The position numbers and the translations under genes are program-made. Source: Candidatus Brocadiaceae bacterium (GTDB taxonomy: Bacteria; Planctomycetota; MHYJ01; JACQXL01; CAKKQI01). From it: a stretch of DNA of 12,672 bases. The notes under the pieces were generated by a model. It did no database searches and was not told the origin of the DNA. It worked only from the letters and a program-made list of their open reading frames with translations. Of this stretch, positions 1 through 4,460 are shown piece after piece. The stretch is from assembly GCA_919901895.1 (NCBI GenBank), contig CAKKQI010000377.1:1-12672 (forward strand), given 5' to 3'. How positions within the stretch are numbered: position 1 is the first letter of the stretch; the number at the start of each line of letters is the position of its first letter.

Positions 1-612
1 AAAGTTCTTTTGTATGACCGGGCCGGCGAAGAACATTATAATATTATCTCGGCTTTTCATAAAAGTCTGCGCGGCAGTGACCCCGATGCCGCTCTTTACT
101 GGATGGGTCGGATGCTGGAGGCCGGCGAAGACCCGCTTTATATCGCCCGCCGGATGGTTCGCTTTGCTTCGGAAGATGTCGGTAATGCCGACCCGCAGGC
201 CCTGGTGGTGGCCCTGGCGGCTAAGGAATCAGTTGATTTTCTCGGAATGCCGGAAGGCAATCTGGCTTTGGCTCAGGCCGCCGTTTATCTGGCCACCGCG
301 CCTAAAAGCAATTCCCTTTACGTTGCTTACGGAAAAGTTAAAGAAGATATTCAGAAAACACAGAACGAACCGGTTCCCCTGCATCTGCGTAACCCGGTGA
401 CTGATTTAATGAAAAAATTAAGTTACGGTCAGGGATATCAATACGACCACGATTTTTCGCATCATTTTTCCGGGCAGGAACATCTGCCGGCCAATTTAAA
501 GGGTAAAAAATATTACCAGCCCTCTGATTTCGGTTTTGAAAAAGAGATAAAAAAACGGATTGAATACTGGGAGCGGTTGCGGAAGAAAATAAAATCCTTT
601 CCGGATAAATAA
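1..612 (+). CDS. rarA: Replication-associated recombination protein A, C-terminal part (5' end outside window)
   Basis: The reading frame is open from base 1 and gives about 203 residues ending at a TAA. RarA (MgsA) is a clamp-loader-like AAA+ ATPase that acts at stalled replication forks. What is visible is the region after the ATPase core: the helical and tetramerisation domains. Segments that match the family well from memory of E. coli RarA are [48 protein letters not shown] and [19 protein letters not shown]. Walker A and B motifs lie upstream of the window. The TTG at position 10 is not a real start, because homology continues to the window edge. The gene converges on the minus-strand GIY-YIG/tRNA block, with an AT-rich stem-loop at its stop codon. 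Confidence 0.93.
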   Translation, partial: KVLLYDRAGEEHYNIISAFHKSLRGSDPDAALYWMGRMLEAGEDPLYIARRMVRFASEDVGNADPQALVVALAAKESVDFLGMPEGNLALAQAAVYLATAPKSNSLYVAYGKVKEDIQKTQNEPVPLHLRNPVTDLMKKLSYGQGYQYDHDFSHHFSGQEHLPANLKGKKYYQPSDFGFEKEIKKRIEYWERLRKKIKSFPDK

Positions 613-635
613 AAATTTCGACTGGAAATTTTTAT
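609..635. terminator. AT-rich stem-loop between converging rarA and tRNA-Asp/GIY-YIG unit
   Basis: A 10-bp perfect stem (609-618 with 626-635) closes a 7-nt loop CGACTGG. It overlaps the rarA stop codon, and its outermost base touches the displaced tRNA-Asp 3' end. On the minus strand it follows directly after the CCA of that fragment. A similar stem-loop follows tRNA-Val, so this is probably the native terminator of tRNA-Asp, now cut off from the intact gene by the GIY-YIG insertion. The stem is purely AT, so it would be a weak terminator. Confidence 0.45.
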
Positions 636-655
636 GGCGAGGGCGACGGGATTCG
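635..655 (-). pseudogene. Displaced duplicate of the tRNA-Asp 3' end
   Basis: These 21 bases are identical to 961-981, the last 21 bases of the intact tRNA-Asp including CCA and the 3' T-arm. The rest of a tRNA is missing. Directly beyond it lie two GC-rich hairpins, then 8 bases at 709-716 equal to the other half of the T-arm (981-988). The fragment therefore looks like a tRNA 3' end split by a hairpin block. The 8-base part may be chance, since it also forms its own palindrome. It marks one end of the GIY-YIG insertion. Confidence 0.8.
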
Positions 656-656
656 C

Positions 657-707
657 CGCCCCGATGTGCCATCGGGGCGAGCCTCGCCCCCGATTACTTC
701 GGGGGCG
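657..707. repeat. Two tandem GC-rich hairpins
   Basis: There are two perfect 9-bp stems with 5-nt loops: 657-665 with 671-679 (loop GTGCC), and 685-693 with 699-707 (loop TTACT). The second contains the stop codon of the GIY-YIG gene and supplies its last residues (GFPPPK). A shorter palindrome, GCGGG/CCCGC, overlaps at 706-716. There is no T-run on either side, so an intrinsic terminator is possible but not clear. They sit where the displaced tRNA-Asp T-loop would be. Confidence 0.6.
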
Positions 708-951
708 GGAACCCGCTTAATAATTTCATTAATTTTCTTCGGCCCGCTCCAGTTTTCCAGTATTTTTCCCGTTGCTTTGCCTCGGCTGCGGTGGGCAGTT
801 TTTCTGAATAGATGATTTGAAAAGGACAACGATTCTTGGTGGCATTAACTTTACCGGCGTTATGTTGTTTTAATCGTAACGTAATATTTTGGGAAAAGCC
901 GACATAAGTTCTTTTGTCTTTTTCGCTTTGCAGAATATAGAGGTAATACAT
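694..951 (-). CDS. Small GIY-YIG nuclease domain protein (85 aa)
   Basis: This is a single-domain GIY-YIG protein of the short YhbQ/UPF0213-like type. It shows LYI (residues 4-6) for GIY, YVG (16-18) for YIG, R26 and H30 on the following helix, the catalytic-type Glu in REKYW (E62), and the GAGRRKL tail typical of this group. The start is placed at the ATG at 951 because an open frame further upstream only translates the tRNA-Asp 3' end. There is no Shine-Dalgarno sequence. The ATG lies 9 nt after the tRNA CCA, so 3' processing of the tRNA would leave a nearly leaderless mRNA. It is probably co-transcribed with tRNA-Asp. Its role is unknown; position and duplicated tRNA ends suggest a homing or mobile-element nuclease. 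Confidence 0.85.
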   Translation of the reverse strand: MYYLYILQSEKDKRTYVGFSQNITLRLKQHNAGKVNATKNRCPFQIIYSEKLPTAAEAKQREKYWKTGAGRRKLMKLLSGFPPPK

Positions 952-960
952 TGTTGTTTC

Positions 961-1038
961 TGGCGAGGGCGACGGGATTCGAACCCGCAACATCCAGATC
1001 GACAGTCTGGTACTCTAACCAAGTTGAGCTACGCCCCC
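961..1038 (-). tRNA. tRNA-Asp (anticodon GTC)
   Basis: A complete cloverleaf folds on the minus strand. The acceptor stem is GGGGGCG/CGCCCTC with one G-T pair, the D-stem GCTC/GAGT, the anticodon stem CCAGA/TCTGG with loop CTGTCGA, the variable loop ATGTT and the T-stem GCGGG/CCCGT. The discriminator base is G73, as expected for Asp, and CCA is encoded. A good promoter lies just upstream. Its last 21 bases are duplicated at 635-655 beyond the GIY-YIG gene. Confidence 0.96.
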
Positions 1039-1058
1039 AATAAAATTTGACTGGTAAA

Positions 1059-1087
1059 ATTTTATCTTGACAGCATTGTTTTGTCAA
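1059..1087 (-). promoter_or_regulatory. Predicted sigma70 promoter for tRNA-Asp
   Basis: On the minus strand there is a consensus -35 TTGACA (1082-1087), a 17-bp spacer and -10 TAAAAT (1059-1064). Transcription would start near 1052, about 14 nt before tRNA-Asp, and continue into the GIY-YIG gene. The -10 lies in an AT inverted repeat (1040-1048 with 1057-1065) whose loop carries the same GACTGG motif as the stem-loops at 609-635 and 1158-1193. Confidence 0.65.
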
Positions 1088-1100
1088 CGATTTTAGCGTT

Positions 1101-1136
1101 TCTACCAATTGGTAGACAACGCAATTTATTGCGTTG
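1101..1136. repeat. Two adjacent inverted repeats between tRNA-Asp and tRNA-Val
   Basis: A perfect 16-bp palindrome, TCTACCAATTGGTAGA, at 1101-1116 is followed directly by an 8-bp stem (1117-1124 with 1129-1136, loop TTTA). GCGTT at 1096-1100 can pair with AACGC at 1118-1122, so the two hairpins would compete for the same bases. CAATTGGTAGA resembles a tRNA D-arm, and GGTCGAGTGG (1136-1145) also looks D-arm-like, but no full tRNA folds here. Function unknown. Confidence 0.5.
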
Positions 1137-1157
1137 GTCGAGTGGCATCATTGATTT

Positions 1158-1193
1158 ATAAATTTTGTCCCGCTAAGACTGGATAAAATTTAT
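1158..1193 (-). terminator. AT-rich stem-loop after tRNA-Val
   Basis: A 9-bp perfect stem (1158-1166 with 1185-1193) starts at the last base of the tRNA-Val CCA. The 18-nt loop contains GACTGG on the plus strand, the motif shared with the stem-loops at 609-635 and 1040-1065. The position fits a tRNA terminator or 3' processing signal, but the stem is AT-only and the loop is large. Confidence 0.35.
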
Positions 1194-1267
1194 GGTGGAC
1201 GGTGCAGGGATTGAACCTGCGACTTCCTCGGTGTAAACGAGGCGTTCTCCCGCTGAACTAACCGTCC
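1193..1267 (-). tRNA. tRNA-Val (anticodon TAC)
   Basis: A complete cloverleaf folds on the minus strand: acceptor GGACGGT/ACCGTCC, D-stem GTTC/GAAC, anticodon stem CCTCG/CGAGG with loop TTTACAC, variable loop AAGTC, T-stem GCAGG/CCTGC and loop TTCAATC. The discriminator is A73 and CCA is encoded. It is the first gene of the minus-strand tRNA block, 154 bp upstream of tRNA-Asp in the direction of transcription. Confidence 0.96.
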
Positions 1268-1292
1268 ATAAGATTTTTTCAGCAAAAATTTT

Positions 1293-1321
1293 ATTTTATA
1301 CTAATTTATTGATAAAATCAA
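1293..1321 (-). promoter_or_regulatory. Predicted promoter for tRNA-Val
   Basis: On the minus strand there is TTGATT (1316-1321), a 17-bp spacer and TAAAAT (1293-1298). The predicted start near 1286 is about 18 nt upstream of tRNA-Val. It shares the short AT-rich gap with the divergent glycosyltransferase gene. A plus-strand TATACT at 1297-1302 could be that gene's -10, but no good -35 is visible for it. Confidence 0.45.
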
Positions 1322-1326
1322 GGATT

Positions 1327-2475
1327 ATGAATAGCGCATTAAAAATACTGCATCTCTACAGCGATTGGAAGTGGACCGGTCCTTCTGAGCCGGTGTTTAA
1401 TCTTTGTCTGGGATTAAAACAAAAAGGACACGATGTGACGCTGGCTTGTTGGGATTCCCCGTCGCATTATCAGGGTCGCACTTTGCCTCAAGAAGCCGAG
1501 ACTCATCATTTGGCTGTTTTAAAATTTAATGAATCCGGTAAATTAACCGGATTTTTTACTACCCTGAAAAATATTAAAAAATTAAGGAGTTGGATTGCCC
1601 GGCATCCGGTTGATATTATTCACACTCACTCGGCGCTGGATAATTATCTGGCCGGTAAATCAGTAGTAAAAATAAGTCCCCGGCCTTTTATTTTAAGGAG
1701 CAATCATCATGGTTTCCCGCTGGAACCAACCTGGCGTAATCGCTCATTAATGAAGCGTTATGCCGATGGTTATCTGACTTTTTCCCCGAAATTATTGGAG
1801 AGTGACCGGCAGATCTTTAAATTATCTCCGGAACGAAGTTGGTGGATAAACGGGGCGGTTAATATAATGCAGTTTCACCCGGCCGTCGTCAAAAATAACC
1901 TTCGTTCAAAATGGGGTATTCCGGATACGGCGGTGGTCGGCGGAATGGTGGCCCGGATTCAACGTCATCGCCGGTTTGATATTTTTCTTAAAGCAATTTC
2001 TTTAGCCGTCAGGGAAATACCTGAGTTGAAAATACTTATCATCGGCCGGGGAACCCGTCAATCGGAATTAGCGATTGAACCGGCCAAACAAATGGGGCTG
2101 GCTAAAAATATTATTTTTACCGGTCATCTGAAGGATGATTATATTGACGCCTTAGCCCTGATCGATTTTGGTATTTTCCTGGTGCCCGGGTCGGACGGTT
2201 CCTGCCGGGCGGTGCGGGAATTAATGGCGTTGGGAAAACCGATGATTGTGGCCAAAAGGGGGCTATTGCCGGAGATTGTGGAAAATGAAAAAGAAGGGTT
2301 GGTGGTAGAAGATACTCCGGAAAACCTGGCCGGGGCGATGGTTCGGTTGTCTAAAGACGCACATCTCCGGAGCCAGTATGGCGCGGCGGCGCGGACCAGG
2401 ACCTTAAAAGATTTTTCGCTGGAAAATCAGGTAGAGCAGGTGGAACAAATTTATCGGCAGATTTTAACTTTCTAA
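1327..2475 (+). CDS. Glycosyltransferase, GT4-like (382 aa)
   Basis: The protein is a GT-B fold enzyme of the GT4/glycosyltransferase-1 kind, which moves a sugar from a nucleotide or lipid donor to an acceptor in cell-surface glycan synthesis. The N-terminal domain begins LKILHLYSDWKWTGPSEPVF and contains DIIHTHSALDNYLAG (about residues 96-110). The C-terminal domain has VARIQRHRRFD, LIIGRG and the GT4 signature around 290-298, where DGSCRAVRE gives a D-x7-E in place of the usual E-x7-E. Length is normal. ATG 1327 is preferred over the in-frame TTG at 1309, because AAGGA (1320-1324) precedes it, although only 2 nt away. No signal peptide or membrane segment is visible. Donor and acceptor cannot be assigned, and no other sugar genes are nearby. 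Confidence 0.88.
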   Translation: MNSALKILHLYSDWKWTGPSEPVFNLCLGLKQKGHDVTLACWDSPSHYQGRTLPQEAETHHLAVLKFNESGKLTGFFTTLKNIKKLRSWIARHPVDIIHTHSALDNYLAGKSVVKISPRPFILRSNHHGFPLEPTWRNRSLMKRYADGYLTFSPKLLESDRQIFKLSPERSWWINGAVNIMQFHPAVVKNNLRSKWGIPDTAVVGGMVARIQRHRRFDIFLKAISLAVREIPELKILIIGRGTRQSELAIEPAKQMGLAKNIIFTGHLKDDYIDALALIDFGIFLVPGSDGSCRAVRELMALGKPMIVAKRGLLPEIVENEKEGLVVEDTPENLAGAMVRLSKDAHLRSQYGAAARTRTLKDFSLENQVEQVEQIYRQILTF

Positions 2476-2501
2476 TGCGGTTGGTATGCTTTTTGCCGGC
2501 T

Positions 2502-2759
2502 TTATTTATATTTTAATTTTAAAAACAAAAGTACCAGAATCAGGATTAAAGTAATGCCGTTGGCCAGAATCACCGGCAGGGCTTTTAAAATAAATCCGTA
2601 GATAGTCCATAAAATAATGCCGGTGATGAGGAATAAAAGCATAAATAAAGACAGGCCTTTAGTCTGACGGGTTCGCCAGCTTTTGAGTACCTGCGGTATA
2701 AAAGCCACCGTGGTGATCGTGCCGGCCACGAATCCCAGGATGGTGACATAATTATCCAT
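2502..2759 (-). CDS. SemiSWEET-family (PQ-loop) sugar transporter (85 aa)
   Basis: This is a small three-helix membrane protein with segments at about residues 6-24, 37-57 and 61-82. The PQ motif of the SWEET/SemiSWEET family is in helix 1 (FIPQVLKSW, residues 20-28), followed by RTRQTKGLSLFM and a third helix starting at LPVILANG. SemiSWEETs dimerise to form a sugar uniporter, and 85 residues is normal. The ATG at 2759 is chosen over an in-frame TTG at 2780, because a strong -10 box lies between them. The predicted start of transcription is only about 3 nt upstream, so the mRNA would be almost leaderless. It converges with the glycosyltransferase (26-bp gap). The substrate is not known. Confidence 0.85.
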   Translation of the reverse strand: MDNYVTILGFVAGTITTVAFIPQVLKSWRTRQTKGLSLFMLLFLITGIILWTIYGFILKALPVILANGITLILILVLLFLKLKYK

Positions 2760-2768
2760 AATTGGCCT

Positions 2769-2796
2769 ATTATACCGCAATTAAAAACCTTGACAA
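2769..2796 (-). promoter_or_regulatory. Predicted promoter for the SemiSWEET gene
   Basis: On the minus strand: TTGTCA (2791-2796), 16-bp spacer and a perfect TATAAT (2769-2774). The expected transcription start near 2762 lies about 3 nt before the ATG. The -35 overlaps the -35 of the plus-strand promoter almost exactly, so the two directions would compete for RNA polymerase. Confidence 0.65.
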
Positions 2797-2817
2797 CAAA
2801 AAATGAATTGTTATATT
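2790..2817 (+). promoter_or_regulatory. Predicted promoter towards tRNA-Asn
   Basis: A consensus TTGACA (2790-2795), a 16-bp spacer and TATATT (2812-2817). It faces the tRNA-Asn cluster, and no protein gene starts nearby. It is probably the original tRNA-Asn promoter. It is now separated from the intact tRNA by more than 500 bp that hold a MITE, two tRNA fragments and a GIY-YIG gene. Confidence 0.5.
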
Positions 2818-2821
2818 TACT

Positions 2822-2926
2822 CATAATTAGTAATTATTTAGCCGGCTGAAGTCCCCTCTAAAAAGAGGGGCAGGGGTGTGTTACGTTTTTCTCGTATTTC
2901 ATTCGGCTAAATAATTACCATAATTA
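2822..2926. mobile_element. 89-bp MITE-like element with 8-bp target duplication
   Basis: The element spans 2830-2918. Its ends are a perfect 15-bp inverted repeat, GTAATTATTTAGCCG, at 2830-2844, with its complement at 2904-2918. Similarity continues inward (TGAA after two mismatches). CATAATTA occurs directly on both sides (2822-2829 and 2919-2926), exactly abutting the ends: an 8-bp target site duplication. It has no ORF. The interior carries a hairpin, CCCCTCT/AGAGGGG, with an AAAA loop. Ends starting GTAA with 8-bp duplications are, from general knowledge, features of IS66-family transposons, so this may be a non-autonomous IS66 derivative. No transposase lies in the window. Confidence 0.8.
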
Positions 2927-2929
2927 TAT

Positions 2930-2990
2930 TATTCCCCGGTAGCTCAAACCCGAAAGGTCGGGATTTCGCTTACCGGTAATGACTCATTAT
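2930..2990 (+). pseudogene. Truncated tRNA-Asn 5' end, copy 1
   Basis: Positions 2930-2947 repeat the 5' end of tRNA-Asn (acceptor strand and 5' half of the D-arm, ending TAGCTCAA). In the D-loop the match stops and a small hairpin, CCCGA-AAGG-TCGGG, takes over (2949-2962), followed by TTTCGCTTA and the palindrome TTACCGGTAA (2970-2979). No GIY-YIG gene follows before the next copy. It reads as a minimal or deleted version of the unit at 2991-3401. Confidence 0.7.
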
Positions 2991-3076
2991 CTATTCCCCG
3001 GTAGCTCAATGGTGCCCGCCCGACCGCCGGGACGCGCTTACAGGAGGTGCGTTCAGGCGGGCGGGGAGCGAGCGGC
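2991..3076 (+). pseudogene. Truncated tRNA-Asn 5' end, copy 2, interrupted by a GC hairpin
   Basis: Positions 2991-3014 are identical to 3326-3349, the 5' end of intact tRNA-Asn plus a few upstream bases. About 50 bases are then inserted in the D-loop. The tRNA resumes at 3065-3076 (GGAGCGAGCGGC, equal to 3349-3360) and ends in the anticodon stem. The insert folds: GCCCGCC (3014-3020) pairs with GGCGGGC (3056-3062), enclosing a second stem, ACGCGC/GTGCGT, with one G-T pair. The remainder of the tRNA is absent, so it cannot be functional. Confidence 0.8.
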
Positions 3077-3097
3077 GTGATGGAGGATTTCTAATCG

Positions 3098-3373
3098 GTG
3101 TGGAACGTGTACATTTTGGTAAATGTTGCAGGAAGGCATTACGTTGGGATGTCGGAGGATGTTAGACGGAGGTTGAGGGAGCATAATTGTGGAGAGGTGA
3201 AGGCGACAAAAAGTGGGCGACCGTGGCAGATAGTTCATATTGAGGCGGTTGGTGTATGCATTGAGGCGAGGAAGCGGGAACGATATTGGAAATCTGGAGC
3301 AGGACGGAGAAAAATTAAATCGATACTATTCCCCGGTAGCTCAATGGTGGAGCGAGCGGCTGTTAACCGCTAG
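3098..3373 (+). CDS. Small GIY-YIG nuclease domain protein (91 aa), 3' end inside tRNA-Asn
   Basis: This is a second single-domain GIY-YIG protein, clearly related to the one at 694-951. It has VYI (residues 4-6), YVG (15-17), R25, H29 and the Glu in RERYW (E61), followed by KSGAGRRKIKSIL. The start is GTG 3098, supported by GGAGG at 3082-3086, 11 nt upstream. The conserved domain ends near residue 77. The last 14 residues (FPGSSMVERAAVNR) are a translation of tRNA-Asn, whose DNA supplies the stop codon, so gene and tRNA overlap by 44 bp on the same strand. It is probably read from the promoter at 2790. The likely role is a homing or mobile-element endonuclease associated with tRNA-Asn; this is inferred from position only. 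Confidence 0.83.
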   Translation: MWNVYILVNVAGRHYVGMSEDVRRRLREHNCGEVKATKSGRPWQIVHIEAVGVCIEARKRERYWKSGAGRRKIKSILFPGSSMVERAAVNR

Positions 3374-3401
3374 GTTGTAGGTTCGAATCCTACCCGGGGA
3401 G
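3330..3401 (+). tRNA. tRNA-Asn (anticodon GTT)
   Basis: A complete cloverleaf folds: acceptor TCCCCGG/CCGGGGA, D-stem GCTC/GAGC with a short loop, anticodon stem AGCGG/CCGCT with loop CTGTTAA, variable loop AGGTT, T-stem GTAGG/CCTAC. The discriminator is G73. CCA is not encoded (the sequence continues CTTT), unlike tRNA-Asp and tRNA-Val in this window. The 5' part lies inside the GIY-YIG reading frame, and its 5' end is repeated at 2930 and 2991. The cas locus begins 220 bp downstream; that gap (3402-3621) shows no gene apart from the promoter near its end. Confidence 0.95.
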
Positions 3402-3582
3402 CTTTACCCCCAGAATCAGAACGCCATTAATTTCCCACAACCTCCTGTAAATTATAGCATTGCGAAAATTAAAACCTCAAAGATTTCCATAGCCTATCTT
3501 GAGTAAATTTAGCAGCATTTCTAACAATATAACTATCACTTAACAATTCGGCACTTCAACATTGGATTTAAACGTATTGATA

Positions 3583-3611
3583 TTGCTTTGTTTTGAAAAA
3601 TAATGTATAAA
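3583..3611 (+). promoter_or_regulatory. Possible promoter of the cas operon
   Basis: TTGCTT (3583-3588), a 17-bp spacer and TATAAA (3606-3611) lie just before the ATG of the cas3 stub at 3622. The predicted transcription start is only about 3-4 nt from that ATG, and the ATG has no Shine-Dalgarno sequence. It probably drives the whole cas operon, because all later cas genes are tightly spaced or overlapping. Confidence 0.4.
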
Positions 3612-3621
3612 TAAGAGTATT

Positions 3622-3810
3622 ATGCAATTAGAATATTATGCTCATAGCAAAGACGATAAACCGACCAAAGAATGGCAGAAACTTGATGAGCATCTGAAGA
3701 ATGTGGCGGAACTTGCCAAACAATTCGCCGAACCATTCGGCGGGGGTGACTGGGCGGAATTAATAACCCGAATGGTCGGATTTTGCAGATATAAAAGGAG
3801 AAATACATAG
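3622..3810 (+). pseudogene. cas3: N-terminal stub of a canonical type I-C cas3
   Basis: There are 62 codons, and the first 47 or so match the start of type I-C Cas3 HD domains: YYAHSKDDKPTKEW, then LDEHLKNVAELAKQFAEPF and GGGDWAEL. In a normal Cas3 the motif WHDLGK follows shortly. Here the sequence changes to 15 unrelated residues (ITRMVGFCRYKRRNT) and stops, so the HD metal site and the whole helicase are gone. It occupies the place where cas3 is normally found in I-C loci, directly before cas5. A different full-length cas3 lies downstream at 7357-9549. The stub's base composition resembles cas4-cas1-cas2 more than the cas5-cas8-cas7-cas3 block. AAGGAG at 3795-3800, within the stub, is the ribosome binding site for cas5. 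Confidence 0.8.
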
Positions 3811-3811
3811 A

Positions 3812-4456
3812 ATGAATAATAAGAAATATGAGGTGTCTCTGGAAATTGCCGGACCTATAGCAATGTTCACGAGACCAGATACGGGTGCGGCTCCGGTTTC
3901 ATATCCGGCGCCGACATATTCAGCCACTAAAGGTATATTTGAATCAGTGGCGTGGTATGAGAGTGCATATATTAAACCGACAAAAGTGGAAATATGCCAC
4001 CCTATTAGATTCGAAAAATATACGACTAATTATGGGGGGCCACTGCGCAAAGGTGGACAGATTAAAATAGGGGCTTCGTATCAGTTGCCAGCCGTTGCTC
4101 TGATTGATGTTTGTTATAGGTTATATGGTGAAGTAGTAGATGGGGATACCAAAGCAGCAAAAGGGAAAAATCATTTGCACGCTTTGCAGGAAATATTTAA
4201 GCGCCGGCTCGAAAAAGGACAGTTTTATTACACCCCGTTCTTGGGTTGGAAGGAATTTACGCCTTCTTATGTGGGGTCATTCAGAGAAAAGACAAAAGTG
4301 GAAAATGAAGTAAATCTCGTTATACCAAGTATGCTTATTTCACCTTTTGTAGAAGATATTACTTCAAAGAATACTCAAATAGATAATAATTCAAGATATG
4401 CGAATAATGTCATTATAGACAAAGGCGTATTAGATTATACTAAAATGGAGTGTTGA
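3812..4456 (+). CDS. cas5c: Cas5c/Cas5d, Cascade subunit and crRNA-processing nuclease (214 aa)
   Basis: In type I-C systems Cas5 replaces Cas6: it cuts pre-crRNA at the base of the repeat hairpin and stays on the 5' handle. Visible family features are the RAMP start EVSLEIAGPIAMFTRPDTG, the segment SYPAPTYSATKGIFESVAWY (residues 30-49), LGWKEF (144-149; compare PFLG.REF in standard members) and PSYVG. The tyrosine near 49 and KNH at 119-121 are in the region of the Tyr and Lys-His residues known to cleave RNA in B. halodurans Cas5; the assignment is tentative. The protein is divergent from standard Cas5d in many stretches. ATG 3812 has AAGGAG 11 nt upstream. It is followed after 4 bp by cas8. 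No cas6 is present, which supports the processing role. Confidence 0.87.
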   Translation: MNNKKYEVSLEIAGPIAMFTRPDTGAAPVSYPAPTYSATKGIFESVAWYESAYIKPTKVEICHPIRFEKYTTNYGGPLRKGGQIKIGASYQLPAVALIDVCYRLYGEVVDGDTKAAKGKNHLHALQEIFKRRLEKGQFYYTPFLGWKEFTPSYVGSFREKTKVENEVNLVIPSMLISPFVEDITSKNTQIDNNSRYANNVIIDKGVLDYTKMEC

Positions 4457-4460
4457 TTTT

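Noticed and set aside
14..400. 128-codon frame overlapping rarA
   Set aside because: It is out of frame with a clear RarA homologue and is rich in Trp, Arg and Pro, as shadow frames often are.
632..829. Minus-strand frame overlapping the GIY-YIG gene
   Set aside because: It is a shadow frame; its last residues (RRIPSPSP) translate the tRNA-Asp 3' fragment.
952..993. Upstream extension of the first GIY-YIG gene (MLRVRIPSPSPETT)
   Set aside because: It translates tRNA-Asp sequence, not conserved protein, and the family domain begins at the ATG at 951.
2476..2501. Terminator between the converging glycosyltransferase and SemiSWEET genes
   Set aside because: The sequence is T-rich, but no stable stem is visible in the 26-bp gap.
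3402..3582. Possible gene or RNA between tRNA-Asn and the cas operon
   Set aside because: No frame, hairpin or repeat that I can support; it is AT-rich spacer.
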